A DNA stretch of 64,000 nucleotides from Priestia megaterium (GCA_008180335.1 VTEF01000006.1:62253-126252); one strand, 5' to 3'; counted from the first letter of the stretch, positions 1-10,219 are shown. Translations and numbers: made by a program. Notes: generated from the sequence alone by a model not told the origin.

Positions 1-1
1 T

Positions 2-3000
2 GACAGCAGCAGCTTCAATTTGTCAAAAGTACAAAATAGCTGGGTCATGATTCCGCAGGGACAATCTGTATTTGTCAATGGTGAATTAGTTCAAAAGAGC
101 AAGAAGCTTCAATTAGGCGATATTATTTGCTGGTCATCGATGACCATGCAATTAATCGAAGATGATTTAATTAAAATTGAGAGTTTTCAAGAATTTTTTA
201 CAAAGCTGCCAATGGCCAAGCAGCCTGTATCTGAAATGAAGAAAAAGTATCCTGTATATCGCCGCACACCTCGAATGATCTATGAACTGCCAAGCGAAAA
301 AGTGCATTTATCATTTCCATCACAAGACAGCGATGACAATAATCGAAGCTTATGGCTGACTATTTTGCCTCCGCTTGTGATGCTTCTTGTGATGGGAACT
401 GTCGCTTTAATTCAGCCAAGAGGAATCTTTATTATTATCTCCGTTATGATGTTTACAACTACTTTAGTTGTATCAACTGTTCAGTATTTCCGAGATAAAA
501 AGCAACGCAAAAAGCGCCAAGAGCGCCGTCGCCGAATTTACACACAGTATTTAGAAAACAAGCGGCAAGAGCTTCAAGAGCTAGCTGAATCTCAAAGAGA
601 AGTGCTAACCTATCATTTTCCATCATTTGAGCGCATGAAGTATTTAACAACTCACATATCGGATCGAATATGGGAGCGCACAATTGATAGCCAGGATTTT
701 CTACAGCTGAGATTAGGGACGGGAACAGTTCCGGCTAGCTATGAAATTTCTTTAAATAGCGGAGACATGGCTAATCGAGAGATTGATGATTTACTTGAAC
801 AGTCTCAACAGATGGAAAAGGTGTACCGTGAAATTCCAAATGCACCTATTACAGCGAAACTTGGACAGGGAGCAATCGGTTTAATAGGAAAAGCTAAAAA
901 TGTAAAAAATGAGCTTCATCAGTTGATTGGACAAATCGCTTTTTCTCATAGCTACCATGATATACGCTTTATCTTTATTTTTGATGAAGAAGAATATAAC
1001 GAGTGGGAATGGATGAAGTGGCTTCCTCATTTTCAACTGCCGCATTCTTTTGCTAAAGGGTTTATTTATAATGAACGAACAAGAGATCAGCTTTTATCCT
1101 CAATTTATGAGCTTCTCCGAGAGCGTGATTTAGACGAAGAAAAAGGGAATCGTGCATTTTTGCCGCATCTTGTGTTCGTCATTACGAACCAGCAGCTGAT
1201 AGCTGATCATGTGATTTTAGAATATTTAGAAGGAGAGTATCCTCATCTGGGGTTCTCGACTATTTTTGCAACAGAAACAAAAGAGAGTTTAACAGAGAAT
1301 ATTCACACGCTAGTTCGTTATATCAATGAACAAGAGGGAGATATTTTAATCCAAGATAAAAAGGCAGTAGGCATCCCATTTAAACTAGATGCTCACAGCG
1401 TTCAAGAGAATGAATCATTTGCTCGCATGCTGAGGACGTTAGACCATCAAATTGGGATGACGAATTCAATTCCTGTAAGTGTTTCATTTCTTGAATTGTT
1501 TAAAGTAAAAGAAGTAAAAGAGCTGCCTATTGAACAAAATTGGCATACGAACGAATCAGCTAAATCATTAGCCGTTCCGATTGGACTAAAAGGAAAAGAG
1601 GATCTTGTCGAACTTAACCTGCATGAAAAAGCACATGGGCCTCACGGGCTATTAGCAGGAACAACAGGGTCAGGGAAAAGTGAATTTTTACAAACTTATA
1701 TTCTATCATTAGCTGTAAATTTTCACCCTCATGAGGTGGCTTTTCTGCTCATCGATTACAAAGGCGGCGGCATGGCGCAGCCGTTTAAGAATATGCCGCA
1801 TTTACTTGGCACGATTACAAATATTGAAGGAAGCAAAAACTTTAGTGCACGAGCACTTGCTTCGATTAAGAGTGAGTTAAAGCGCCGCCAGCGTTTGTTT
1901 GATCAATATGAAGTGAATCACATCAATGACTATACGGATTTGTATAAACAGCATAAAGCCAGTGAACCATTGCCTCATCTCTTTTTAATTTCAGATGAAT
2001 TCGCTGAATTGAAAAGCGAAGAGCCTGAATTTATTCGAGAGTTAGTCAGTGCTGCTCGCATTGGGCGAAGCTTAGGGGTTCATCTCATTCTAGCTACTCA
2101 AAAACCCGGCGGTGTGATTGATGAACAAATTTGGAGTAATGCGCGCTTTAAGGTAGCGTTAAAAGTACAAGATGCAACAGATAGTAAAGAAATTCTAAAG
2201 AATGCAGATGCCGCATCGATTACTGTTACCGGCCGCGGTTACTTGCAAGTAGGAAATAATGAAGTGTATGAGTTATTTCAGTCAGCTTGGAGCGGTGCGC
2301 CATACATGGAAGATGACACGTATGGAACGGAAGATGAAGTAGCAATTGTAACGGACTTAGGGCTCATTCCATTATCAGATGTGTCATCGCAGCAAACGAA
2401 AAAGAAAAGTGTTCAGCCTGAAATAGATGTTGTTGTAGATAGAATTGAACAAATTCAGCAACAACTGGGTATTCAGCGATTAAATAGTCCATGGCTGCCG
2501 CCGCTTGAACATAGACTTTCACGTCTTAAGTATAAAGCAGAAGAAAAAAATGCCTTTTATATCGGCCTTATTGATGAACCTGAAAAGCAGAGTCAAACGC
2601 CTTATCGTTATCGCTTAATGGATGATGGAAATATTGGTATCTTTGGGTCATCTGGATATGGAAAGTCATTTACAGTGATGACATTGCTATTAAGCTTTGC
2701 AGAAAGCTACCGTCCTGATGAGCTTCACTCTTACATCTTTGACTTTGGAAATGGAACATTGCTTCCTCTTCGCCAGCTGCCTCATACGGCTGACTACTTC
2801 CTTGTAGATCAAGGGCGCAAAATTGAAAAATTTATGAGGATTATGAAGCAGGAAATTGCGCGCCGTAAGCAATTATTTCAAAGGCAAGAAGTTAGTAATA
2901 TTAAGATGTACAACATGCTAAGTGAAGAGAAGCTGCCATTTATATTTATTACAATTGATAATTTTGACCTTGTAAAAGAAGAGATGCAAGACTTAGAGAT

Positions 3001-4105
3001 GCAATTTACACAATTGGTTCGTGATGGTCAATCTCTTGGAATTTACATGATTTTTACTGCAACACGTATTAATTCGATTCGTCAATCATTAATGAATAAT
3101 TTAAAAACAAAAATTGTTCATTATCTAATGGACAGCTCTGAGTCATATTCAATTTTAGGCCGTATCCCGTATACACTAGAAGCGATACCTGGCCGCGCGA
3201 TTATTAAAACAGATACACCATATTTTTCACAAATTTTCTTGCCTGCAGAAGGTGACGATGATTTTGCGATCTTTGACGAAGTAAAAGTGAAGATTCAACA
3301 ACTAAAAGAGAAATATAATGGCATTGCTCTTCCAGATCCAGTGCCAATGCTTGAATCGCAGTTAGTAATGACCGAATTTATGACTGATCGTCGACTAGCA
3401 AGGGAAAATGGAGTCATTCCGATTGGTTTAGACGAAGAGTTTGTTCGCCCGGTTCATCTGAACTTTGTAAAGAACAAACATTGCCTAGTTATCGGGCAGA
3501 CTCAAAAAGGCAAAACAAATGTTTTAAAAGTTATACTGCAAACATTCTTATCACAGGGTGTTCAACAAATTGGTCTGTTTGATGCAATCGATCGAGGATT
3601 GTCTGCTTATGCAAGTGAAGACGAAATTGTCTATACGGAGACAAAAGACCAGATTATTGGTTGGCTTGAGCTTGCTGAAGAGCGGCTGCAAAAACGTGTA
3701 CAAACATATCTAGAAGCGATTCAAGAAGGAAGTGTACATGAACTTTCATTTACACCAATTGTGTTTGTTATTGATGGATTTGCAAGATTTCAGCAAACAG
3801 TTGATAGTACGCTTCAAGACCGCATCACTAAATTGATAAAGAATTATAGTCATGTTGGCTTTAATATTATAGCTGCTGGCAATCAAAATGAATTCTCGAA
3901 AGGCTTTGATGTTTTAACGAATGAAATGAAACAGATTCATCAAGCTGTATTACTAATGAAGAAGTCAGAACAAAATTTAATTACGCTTCCATATGATCGA
4001 AAAGAAGCGGACGTTAATGCCGGATTTGGGTATTATGTTGAAAATGGAAAAGAGACTAGAATTCAAATCCCTCTATGTATGAGTGAAAGGAAGATCTTAG
4101 CATGA
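2..4105 (+). CDS. essC: Type VII secretion ATPase EssC (YukBA-type), 5' end cut by window
   Basis: Membrane-bound FtsK/SpoIIIE-family ATPase that drives export of WXG100-type substrates through the Yuk/Ess (type VII) machine. The frame is open to the left edge, so the N-terminal part (first FHA domain) is missing; about 1,367 codons remain against roughly 1,480-1,500 in the family. Counting from codon TTG at 20, two membrane segments lie near residues 115-150. Three ATPase domains follow: GTTGSGKSE near 548 with Walker B LFLISDEFAEL, GSSGYGKS near 875 with FIFITIDNFD, and GQTQKGKT near 1157 with IVFVIDGFA. The first P-loop is the canonical one; the other two drift, as is usual for EssC. The stop overlaps the esaA start (ATGA), showing translational coupling. 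In B. subtilis the same protein is YukBA. Confidence 0.93.
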   Translation, partial: DSSSFNLSKVQNSWVMIPQGQSVFVNGELVQKSKKLQLGDIICWSSMTMQLIEDDLIKIESFQEFFTKLPMAKQPVSEMKKKYPVYRRTPRMIYELPSEKVHLSFPSQDSDDNNRSLWLTILPPLVMLLVMGTVALIQPRGIFIIISVMMFTTTLVVSTVQYFRDKKQRKKRQERRRRIYTQYLENKRQELQELAESQREVLTYHFPSFERMKYLTTHISDRIWERTIDSQDFLQLRLGTGTVPASYEISLNSGDMANREIDDLLEQSQQMEKVYREIPNAPITAKLGQGAIGLIGKAKNVKNELHQLIGQIAFSHSYHDIRFIFIFDEEEYNEWEWMKWLPHFQLPHSFAKGFIYNERTRDQLLSSIYELLRERDLDEEKGNRAFLPHLVFVITNQQLIADHVILEYLEGEYPHLGFSTIFATETKESLTENIHTLVRYINEQEGDILIQDKKAVGIPFKLDAHSVQENESFARMLRTLDHQIGMTNSIPVSVSFLELFKVKEVKELPIEQNWHTNESAKSLAVPIGLKGKEDLVELNLHEKAHGPHGLLAGTTGSGKSEFLQTYILSLAVNFHPHEVAFLLIDYKGGGMAQPFKNMPHLLGTITNIEGSKNFSARALASIKSELKRRQRLFDQYEVNHINDYTDLYKQHKASEPLPHLFLISDEFAELKSEEPEFIRELVSAARIGRSLGVHLILATQKPGGVIDEQIWSNARFKVALKVQDATDSKEILKNADAASITVTGRGYLQVGNNEVYELFQSAWSGAPYMEDDTYGTEDEVAIVTDLGLIPLSDVSSQQTKKKSVQPEIDVVVDRIEQIQQQLGIQRLNSPWLPPLEHRLSRLKYKAEEKNAFYIGLIDEPEKQSQTPYRYRLMDDGNIGIFGSSGYGKSFTVMTLLLSFAESYRPDELHSYIFDFGNGTLLPLRQLPHTADYFLVDQGRKIEKFMRIMKQEIARRKQLFQRQEVSNIKMYNMLSEEKLPFIFITIDNFDLVKEEMQDLEMQFTQLVRDGQSLGIYMIFTATRINSIRQSLMNNLKTKIVHYLMDSSESYSILGRIPYTLEAIPGRAIIKTDTPYFSQIFLPAEGDDDFAIFDEVKVKIQQLKEKYNGIALPDPVPMLESQLVMTEFMTDRRLARENGVIPIGLDEEFVRPVHLNFVKNKHCLVIGQTQKGKTNVLKVILQTFLSQGVQQIGLFDAIDRGLSAYASEDEIVYTETKDQIIGWLELAEERLQKRVQTYLEAIQEGSVHELSFTPIVFVIDGFARFQQTVDSTLQDRITKLIKNYSHVGFNIIAAGNQNEFSKGFDVLTNEMKQIHQAVLLMKKSEQNLITLPYDRKEADVNAGFGYYVENGKETRIQIPLCMSERKILA

Positions 4106-7056
4106 CTGAACAGAGGAGATATACTTTTAAAGTTATATTAGCGGTCATTCTTATTTTGGTGTTTCCTTCTCTCTTTTTCCAATACATTGGTGATAATCCA
4201 TTAAAAGTAACGGAAAATGCAACACGAACGATTGCCGTTGTGAATGAAGATATTGGAGTTGAGGAAAAGGGAGAAGAGCCCATTCGATTTGGCAGAAGAG
4301 TGGCAGAAATTTTAGATAAAGACTCGGAGTATGAATGGACTGTCCTGGGTCGCAGTGCAGCAGCTAATGGGCTGCAAAGCGGAAAGTACGATGCAGTAAT
4401 TTATATTCCATCTGATTTCTCGGAAAATATTTTATCATATGAGGAAGAGAAACCAGAGAAAGCAACGTTTCAATACAAAGTTCAAGATCAGCTGAACGCA
4501 GTGAACAAAGAAAAAGTTGTACGTGAATTAGAAGATGCGACAACAAAAGTAAATAATGAAATGTCTTCTCTTTATTGGAGCTATGTTTCACAAGAAGTAG
4601 ATAAAGTAAGAGGACAGTTTGATAAAATTTTAGAAAAAGAAATTGCATTTCAAAACACAATGGTTGCTTTTTATAAGCCGAATTCAAAAGATTTAGCAGG
4701 AGAAATCGACGATCAGAAGAAAATCCTTGAACAAATCCAGGGCAATGTAAAAAGTGCACAAGAAGGTTCAACCGAGCGCAGAGATGATGTTCAGCAGGTT
4801 GAACAAAATTTAACAAACTTTATTGAGGATGTCGACCAATATAGGGCTTATCAAGAAGCTCAAAAAGAGTTGTTGTTAAAAGCACAAAACAAAAGTGTGG
4901 AAGAAATTCAAGCTGGTGTTTCGACTATTTCACAACAACAGACAAACAATCAAGATGCATTCAATAATCAGGCTAGTCAAGTGTTTGGCAGGTTATCAAC
5001 CATTCAAGAGCAATTAAGTGCTAACTCAAAAGCGGCAGGCGAATTGAATGAAGCTGAACAACAACAAGCCTCGGCTCAACAACATGCATTATATGCTCTC
5101 AATAAGGATCTGCTCAGTGAGTATCAGCAGATGACTGAACAGACAACACTTAATGAAGTGGAAAGTCAGCTTGCACCTTTACGTGAAAAGCTGCAAGTAG
5201 CATCGCCAGTTGAATCAGAAAGTACTGAACCAACTGATTCAACTGAACCAACTGAGCCAAACGAACCGAATGAGCCAAATGAAACCGAGCCGGCTGTGCC
5301 AGATGAAGGCGAGGAAAATCCTTCGATAAGTGTCCCGGTTGATTTAGAAAATCAGAGCGGGCAGTTAGAGCAGATGGTTACCGATTTAAATGGCTGGCAC
5401 GGAGAGCTAGAAGCTCTTCCAGCAGAAGAGCAAATACCTCAAGTTTTGGATACAAAGGCAAAAATTTTGGATTTTATTTCACGTATACAGACTGTTAATG
5501 AGCAGCTGAAAAATGTTACGGTTGAAGTAGAACAGCCTGAATCTGATGCCGACTTACAGAAGGAAAATGAAGAATTAACTACACAAGTAAATGAGCTCAC
5601 AGCACAAAAGAAACAGCTTGAAGAGCAAATAATACAGCTTCAAGAGCAAATAAGACAGTTAGAAGATGAAAACAAACAGCCAGATGGCAGTGTGCAAACG
5701 GCTGTAACGATGATTAAAGAAAAAGAAAACAAGATTATCGGATCTAATCAGCTGTCTGAAACACGTAAAAATCGTGTGATGAATATGTTTGCTTCGAGTA
5801 TTGAAAGTACGAATATGAGCGATTTACTTCAATATTACGGTCAGCTTTCGCAATATGAGTTAACACTACATCAATCTAGCCGAACTGATGTACAAGAAAG
5901 TTTATTGAACAATGATAGTACAATGCAGCGTGTTCAATCGATTGTGTACGGAAGTGGAGATGAACAATCAGCCGATATTCGAAACCGCCTACAAACAAAT
6001 TTAGCATCTGCAAAAGAAGAGTTGAGTGAATTTGAACAATCTGTTCAATCATTTACGGAAGCATACGGACAAACGATTGAAGGTGAACAGGCGTCGATCA
6101 TTGAAGAGCTTTCTCAGATTCAAGAGAGGGCCGGTACGATGACTGAGACACTTCATAACTCTGTTGATGAGAATATGGGCAAAGCACCATCTCAAGAAAA
6201 TCCTGATGTTACAGCGCTTGTTACATTACAAAAAAGCATGGGACAAGAACTGCAAGGCATGAATGAGTTGATTTCTTCTTTAGGAGAAAGACAAACAAGC
6301 GTTGTCGAATATACAGGTGAATTACAAGAGAAGGTAAATGAAGTGCAAGAAAAAGCAGATAGCTTAAACAACAAATGGGCTCAAAATGTCGATTCAACAA
6401 AGCTTGTTCGAGGGCAGGTATATCGTCTGTTAAACAATACACTTGTTGACGGGCAAAATAATGAATATGTATATGATTACTTGGCTAATCCATTGCAAGT
6501 AAGCGGAGAAGTACCAGCTGAAAAAGTGAAAACTGTGCCGCCGGTGGTTCTTCTTGTTATTATACTAATTAGTAGTTTGTTAATTGGCTATTTTAGTCAT
6601 TACTACAAAAATGCGCCTTTATTGGTTAGAGGCTCGCTATTTGGTTTACTTGTATTAATTGTTGGATTAATGATTAGTGTATTTAGTTTAAACATTTATT
6701 CGTTATCAGGTGAACGTGCAATGGAATGGTCTATCTTCACAATTGTTTTGTTGCTGGCTTCTTCTACTATTGTGAGATGTGCATTTTTATTAGGCAACTT
6801 TATAGGGTGGGTAACAACAGTAGTAATGATTTTATTCTTTGTTACACCGCTTTTAAGCTTATCGATGCCTAATTTTAATTATGAAGATCCAGTGTCAAAA
6901 GTATATATGTCTATTCAATATGAAACCAATTCCTTGTTTACAGAAGCGACAATGGTTTTACTCGGTGTAACAATTATGCTGGCGGTTATTCCTTTTATCG
7001 TTCGCACGTTTACAGCGAATAAAGAAGTAGAGAGCGATGAGACATATGAAGCTTAA
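4102..7056 (+). CDS. esaA: Type VII secretion protein EsaA (YueB-type)
   Basis: Large polytopic membrane protein of the type VII secretion complex; the B. subtilis homologue YueB is also the SPP1 phage receptor (family knowledge). The 984 residues show the family layout: one membrane helix at about residues 9-28, a very long extracytoplasmic part of glutamine/glutamate-rich coiled coil, and a cluster of about five to six membrane helices from about residue 809 to the end. A low-complexity acidic Pro/Glu/Thr segment (repeats such as TEPTEPNEPNEPN) lies at about residues 370-407, probably a flexible wall-spanning spacer. The region after it (about 485-525) is strongly heptad-like. The gene overlaps essC by 4 bases and essA by 20 bases, so the three are one operon. 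Confidence 0.92.
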   Translation: MTEQRRYTFKVILAVILILVFPSLFFQYIGDNPLKVTENATRTIAVVNEDIGVEEKGEEPIRFGRRVAEILDKDSEYEWTVLGRSAAANGLQSGKYDAVIYIPSDFSENILSYEEEKPEKATFQYKVQDQLNAVNKEKVVRELEDATTKVNNEMSSLYWSYVSQEVDKVRGQFDKILEKEIAFQNTMVAFYKPNSKDLAGEIDDQKKILEQIQGNVKSAQEGSTERRDDVQQVEQNLTNFIEDVDQYRAYQEAQKELLLKAQNKSVEEIQAGVSTISQQQTNNQDAFNNQASQVFGRLSTIQEQLSANSKAAGELNEAEQQQASAQQHALYALNKDLLSEYQQMTEQTTLNEVESQLAPLREKLQVASPVESESTEPTDSTEPTEPNEPNEPNETEPAVPDEGEENPSISVPVDLENQSGQLEQMVTDLNGWHGELEALPAEEQIPQVLDTKAKILDFISRIQTVNEQLKNVTVEVEQPESDADLQKENEELTTQVNELTAQKKQLEEQIIQLQEQIRQLEDENKQPDGSVQTAVTMIKEKENKIIGSNQLSETRKNRVMNMFASSIESTNMSDLLQYYGQLSQYELTLHQSSRTDVQESLLNNDSTMQRVQSIVYGSGDEQSADIRNRLQTNLASAKEELSEFEQSVQSFTEAYGQTIEGEQASIIEELSQIQERAGTMTETLHNSVDENMGKAPSQENPDVTALVTLQKSMGQELQGMNELISSLGERQTSVVEYTGELQEKVNEVQEKADSLNNKWAQNVDSTKLVRGQVYRLLNNTLVDGQNNEYVYDYLANPLQVSGEVPAEKVKTVPPVVLLVIILISSLLIGYFSHYYKNAPLLVRGSLFGLLVLIVGLMISVFSLNIYSLSGERAMEWSIFTIVLLLASSTIVRCAFLLGNFIGWVTTVVMILFFVTPLLSLSMPNFNYEDPVSKVYMSIQYETNSLFTEATMVLLGVTIMLAVIPFIVRTFTANKEVESDETYEA

Positions 7057-7528
7057 GGCTATAAGAGGAGCTATCTTGTCATTGTCCTTTCTCCTCCTCT
7101 CTACCTCTAGTGTACTCGCAGAGACAGAAAATAATATTGAAGACCTTACACCAAATGTATTTGAAGAAGAAAAAATTAAATTAGATCCCGGTTCCTTAGG
7201 GGAAAGAGGAAAACAAGTAGATGAGATTTCAGAAGAAATATTGGTTATACCATTTGAAAAGACAAAGAAAACAGCCGATGACATGAAACAACATTTATTC
7301 TTGGATTCATCGTCTCAGAATAATACCATTGCTGCTCAAGTAGAGAAGTATGATTTATTTACGGCGACAGAAACAACGTCTATTTTGAATGAAGAAAGCA
7401 ACCAAGCAGAGTCTCAACCTTTTCTTTCATTACAATGGATCTATATTATCGTGATCAGTATTGGTGTAATCATTTTGTTTACACTTTTAATACCAAGACT
7501 GAATCATCAACAGGCAAATCGAAAATAA
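7037..7528 (+). CDS. essA: Type VII secretion protein EssA (YueC-type)
   Basis: Small membrane component of the Yuk/Ess system; its exact role is not settled in the family. The 163-residue product has an N-terminal hydrophobic signal/anchor (about residues 12-28, ending SSVLA), a charged extracytoplasmic middle and one C-terminal membrane helix near residues 135-156 (IYIIVISIGVIILFTLLIP). The identification rests on length, topology and position directly after esaA, matching yueB-yueC in B. subtilis. Two starts are possible, ATG 7037 and ATG 7046 (MKLKAIRG); neither has a clean Shine-Dalgarno, as expected for a gene coupled to the esaA stop. A strong intrinsic terminator follows at once, so this is the last gene of the operon. 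Confidence 0.85.
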   Translation: MRHMKLKAIRGAILSLSFLLLSTSSVLAETENNIEDLTPNVFEEEKIKLDPGSLGERGKQVDEISEEILVIPFEKTKKTADDMKQHLFLDSSSQNNTIAAQVEKYDLFTATETTSILNEESNQAESQPFLSLQWIYIIVISIGVIILFTLLIPRLNHQQANRK

Positions 7529-7540
7529 GACTAATAAAAA

Positions 7541-7580
7541 GCGTTACACACGAAGATAGTCAGTGTGTAACGTTTTTTTT
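7541..7580 (+). terminator. Rho-independent terminator of the type VII operon
   Basis: A perfect 10-bp stem (CGTTACACAC / GTGTGTAACG) with an 11-base loop is followed by eight T residues. It lies 13 bases after the essA stop. Confidence 0.93.
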
Positions 7581-7639
7581 ATGAAGGTTGGATAGAAAAC
7601 TTATGGGAGGAAAAGAAGCAAATGTCTCGTATATAAATA

Positions 7640-7680
7640 AAAGAGGCTACGCAGCACCTTTAGGGCTCGTAACCTTTGTT
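7640..7680 (-). terminator. Terminator of the 158-aa gene on the minus strand
   Basis: Read on the minus strand, an 8-bp stem (AGGTTACG / CGTAGCCT with one G-T pair) around a 16-base loop is followed by a T-rich stretch (CTTTTATTTAT). It lies just after the stop codon of the minus-strand gene at 7685. Confidence 0.7.
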
Positions 7681-7684
7681 TTTA

Positions 7685-8161
7685 TTACATTCGTCTGAAT
7701 CCTTCGTCTACTAAATAATCTTCCGCTTCATCATAGGATTCAAATGTAGCTTCTAAGTTTAAACCTGAATAGATGCTCCATAGCTCATTTTCGTGTACAA
7801 GTAACAGCGTGACATTATCAGGACCATGCCATCTTTGTTCCTCTCCATCACCGATGACGGCTTCTTCTACTGTTGTATCAGGAAGCTCTGAAAGGGATTT
7901 AATCGATGCTGTAATAATGCTGCGGAGCTCATGCTCGGAGTAATCGCGAATGTTAATTAACCCTTTTTCATTTGTGTTGTAGCCTGATAAATGTCCAGCG
8001 TATACGAAACCATTTCCGTTAGGATGAAGATGGTGTACGACAATTTTTTTTTCAAAGACGCTTTCTTCATAATGAAAATTAACTCGGCCTAATGAAACGT
8101 TTTTACGCTGCAATTCAGGAAAAGATGAAATAATTGCTAGTTTTTCTTCAAAAGTAAGCAT
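7685..8161 (-). CDS. Conserved-looking protein of unknown function, 158 aa
   Basis: I do not recognise this family. The 158-residue product is acidic and soluble, with no signal peptide or membrane segment. It begins MLTFEEKLAIISSFPEL and contains HHLHPNGNGFVYAGHLSGY near residue 45 and the C-terminal stretch EATFESYDEAEDYLVDEGF. The start ATG is preceded on the minus strand by a GA-rich stretch (AATGAGGATTATTC) that can act as ribosome binding site. It stands alone: convergent with the type VII operon and divergent from the nuclease gene, with its own terminator. Codon use and composition resemble the neighbours, so it is probably a resident gene. Function is not inferred. Confidence 0.8.
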   Translation of the reverse strand: MLTFEEKLAIISSFPELQRKNVSLGRVNFHYEESVFEKKIVVHHLHPNGNGFVYAGHLSGYNTNEKGLINIRDYSEHELRSIITASIKSLSELPDTTVEEAVIGDGEEQRWHGPDNVTLLLVHENELWSIYSGLNLEATFESYDEAEDYLVDEGFRRM

Positions 8162-8427
8162 GAATAATCCTCATTTCTATTAGAATTGTTTCACAGATAT
8201 GAATCAAATGATAACAAGACATATTTAATGAATTCGGTTGATTATATCACAGATCAATGGATACACATAATTCTTTCTTACACTCGCTTAAAAATATTTT
8301 ATGTAAATAATAATCTATCTTTAGAACTAGAAAAAATTAACAAAATAGTATAAAAAAATTAAAAATATAAATTTATACTAAAACAGTTAAAGTGATTTTC
8401 ACTTACTACTAATAGGGAGGATTTACA
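8162..8427. other. AT-rich divergent intergenic region
   Basis: This 266-bp gap separates the divergent 158-aa gene and the nuclease gene. It is very AT-rich. A small hairpin (AAGTGA, TT, TCACTT) lies near 8390-8404, and the nuclease ribosome binding site GGGAGG lies near 8414. No further gene or clear promoter was resolved. Confidence 0.5.
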
Positions 8428-9585
8428 TTGAAAAGTAAACGGATTCACTGTTCAAAAGTATGGATGTTAACTTTGCTTATTTTTGCTTTAATCTTAAGTG
8501 CTTTACCTTATCAAACCTCACAAGCAGCTTCACCGCTTACGGTTTCACAGGCGATTGCTAATCAAAATCATGCAGCGCAGACAGTGCAAGGATACGTGGT
8601 TGGACAGCCAACAGCAACATCGACGGTAGTGACGAGCAATTATCCAAATGACTATGCGTTAGCATTAGCAGATAGTCCGGATGAAACGAGCACATCAAAA
8701 ATGATTTATGTGCAAATTCCGTCAACCTTTAGAACAAGCTTTGGCTTGCAGACGAATCCAACATTAAAAGGAAACATTATTACTGTTACAGGTGACTTAA
8801 CGGCTTATTTTTCACATGCAGGCATAAAAAATGTAACAGCCATGTCAAAGGAGACAAGCGGTACAACTCCTGATCCAACTGAACCTACACCTCCTGTAGA
8901 GGAATATTACAACGCAGCTGCAGGAAAAACAGGAACAGCATTAAAAAGCGCATTACATACTATTATTGATGACCACACGGAGATTTCATATTCCGCTGTT
9001 TGGGATGCATTGCGTGAGACAGATGAAGATCCAAACAATGCGAATAATGTTATTTTATTATACACAGGTCGTTCTCAAGGCAAGTATACAAACGGTACAG
9101 GCGTAGATGATTGGAATCGTGAGCATGTGTGGGCAAAGTCCCATGGTGACTTCGGAACAACGTTAGGAGCAGGAACCGATCTCCATCATTTGCGTCCAAC
9201 TGATATGACTGTTAACAGTGCACGCGGGAACTTAGACTTTGATAATGGCGGATCTCCTCATAGTGAAGCAATCGGCTCTTATTATGACAGCGATTCTTGG
9301 GAGCCAAGAGATGAAGTTAAAGGTGATGTTGCTCGTATGTTATTTTATATGGCTGTTCGTTATGAAGGTGATATAAGTGGAGAGCCAGACTTAGAATTAA
9401 ATAATCTTGTTAATAATGGAACAGCTCCTTATCATGGGAAACTTTCTGTGTTGCTTCAGTGGCATGAACAGGATCCGGTTGATGACCGTGAGAGACGCCG
9501 TAACGAGATTATTTACTTAGATTATCAACATAACCGAAACCCTTTTATTGACCACCCTGAGTGGGTAAGCGCCATTTGGAACTAG
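8428..9585 (+). CDS. Secreted endonuclease I-family nuclease with N-terminal OB-like (DUF6359-type) domain
   Basis: Predicted extracellular metal-dependent nuclease, comparable with Bsn/YurI-type enzymes of bacilli. TTG start with GGGAGG at good distance. Residues 1-34 form a signal peptide (hydrophobic core LTLLIFALILSALPY, probable cleavage after SQA). Residues about 35-145 resemble the small OB-like module often found in front of such nucleases (VSQAIANQN, VQGYVVGQ). From about residue 160 follows the endonuclease I domain with the hallmark HNH-like blocks REHVWAKSHG (about 230), DLHHLRPTD (about 250) and NSARGNLDFD (about 262). A short Thr/Pro-rich linker joins the two parts. Monocistronic between two terminators. 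Role: probably nucleic-acid scavenging outside the cell (inference). Confidence 0.9.
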   Translation: MKSKRIHCSKVWMLTLLIFALILSALPYQTSQAASPLTVSQAIANQNHAAQTVQGYVVGQPTATSTVVTSNYPNDYALALADSPDETSTSKMIYVQIPSTFRTSFGLQTNPTLKGNIITVTGDLTAYFSHAGIKNVTAMSKETSGTTPDPTEPTPPVEEYYNAAAGKTGTALKSALHTIIDDHTEISYSAVWDALRETDEDPNNANNVILLYTGRSQGKYTNGTGVDDWNREHVWAKSHGDFGTTLGAGTDLHHLRPTDMTVNSARGNLDFDNGGSPHSEAIGSYYDSDSWEPRDEVKGDVARMLFYMAVRYEGDISGEPDLELNNLVNNGTAPYHGKLSVLLQWHEQDPVDDRERRRNEIIYLDYQHNRNPFIDHPEWVSAIWN

Positions 9586-9658
9586 TACAGGCGTCACGTA
9601 TTAGATAAGAAGGCAATCTTAATCTAGTAGTAAAAATAATTGGTAGATATAAAATCAC

Positions 9659-9699
9659 AAAAACCCTCTATTTTATCGATTTAAAATAGAGGGTTTTTG
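9659..9699. terminator. Bidirectional terminator between nuclease gene and msrA
   Basis: A 15-bp stem with arms AAACCCTCTATTTTA and TAAAATAGAGGGTTT, flanked by A-run and T-run, works in both directions between the two converging genes. Confidence 0.92.
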
Positions 9700-9700
9700 C

Positions 9701-10219
9701 TTAGTTATTCCAGTTTTTCTCGATGAACTCATCTCGCCCTGATTTTGCACGATCTTCTTTGTAATGTGCAGGATTCTTTTTATGGTAGTCTTGATGATAT
9801 TCTTCTGCTTTATAAAAGGTAGAGGCAGGGATAATTTTTGTAACGATAGGCTTTGTAAAGCGGCCGCTATTTGCAACGTTTAATTTTGAGTGTTCTGCCT
9901 CCAGTTTTTGTTGGTCATTATGGTAAAAAATTGCTGTTCGATATTGCGAGCCGCGATCTTGAAATTGTCCACCGTCATCAGTTGGATCAATTTGTGGCCA
10001 ATACAAGTCTAGGAGGCGCTTGTAAGGAAAAACAGCGGGGTCAAACGTAATTTGAACGGCTTCATAATGACCAGTATTTCCTGTTTTAATTTGTTCATAG
10101 GTAGGGTTATCCACACTTCCTCCCATGTACCCTGAAACAATGCCGTGAATGCCGTCTAGCTCTTCAAATGGTGTTACCATGCACCAAAAGCAGCCGCCAG
10201 CAAAGGTTGCTTTTTCCAT
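9701..10219 (-). CDS. msrA: Peptide-methionine (S)-S-oxide reductase MsrA
   Basis: Reduces the S-epimer of methionine sulfoxide in proteins and free methionine, a cytosolic oxidative-stress repair enzyme. The 172 residues cover the whole family length. The active-site motif GGCFWCM stands at residues 8-14 (catalytic Cys10), followed by GYMGG near 31, and HYEAVQITFDP and YRTAIFYH further in. No MsrB domain is fused and no msrB gene is adjacent. ATG start on the minus strand with GAGGGATAAAC upstream. It shares the bidirectional terminator with the nuclease gene. Confidence 0.96.
   Translation of the reverse strand: MEKATFAGGCFWCMVTPFEELDGIHGIVSGYMGGSVDNPTYEQIKTGNTGHYEAVQITFDPAVFPYKRLLDLYWPQIDPTDDGGQFQDRGSQYRTAIFYHNDQQKLEAEHSKLNVANSGRFTKPIVTKIIPASTFYKAEEYHQDYHKKNPAHYKEDRAKSGRDEFIEKNWNN

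Noticed and set aside
4364-4816. 150-codon open frame antisense to esaA
   Set aside because: Shadow of the long esaA coding frame; no ribosome binding site and Leu/Phe-rich composition typical of antisense frames.
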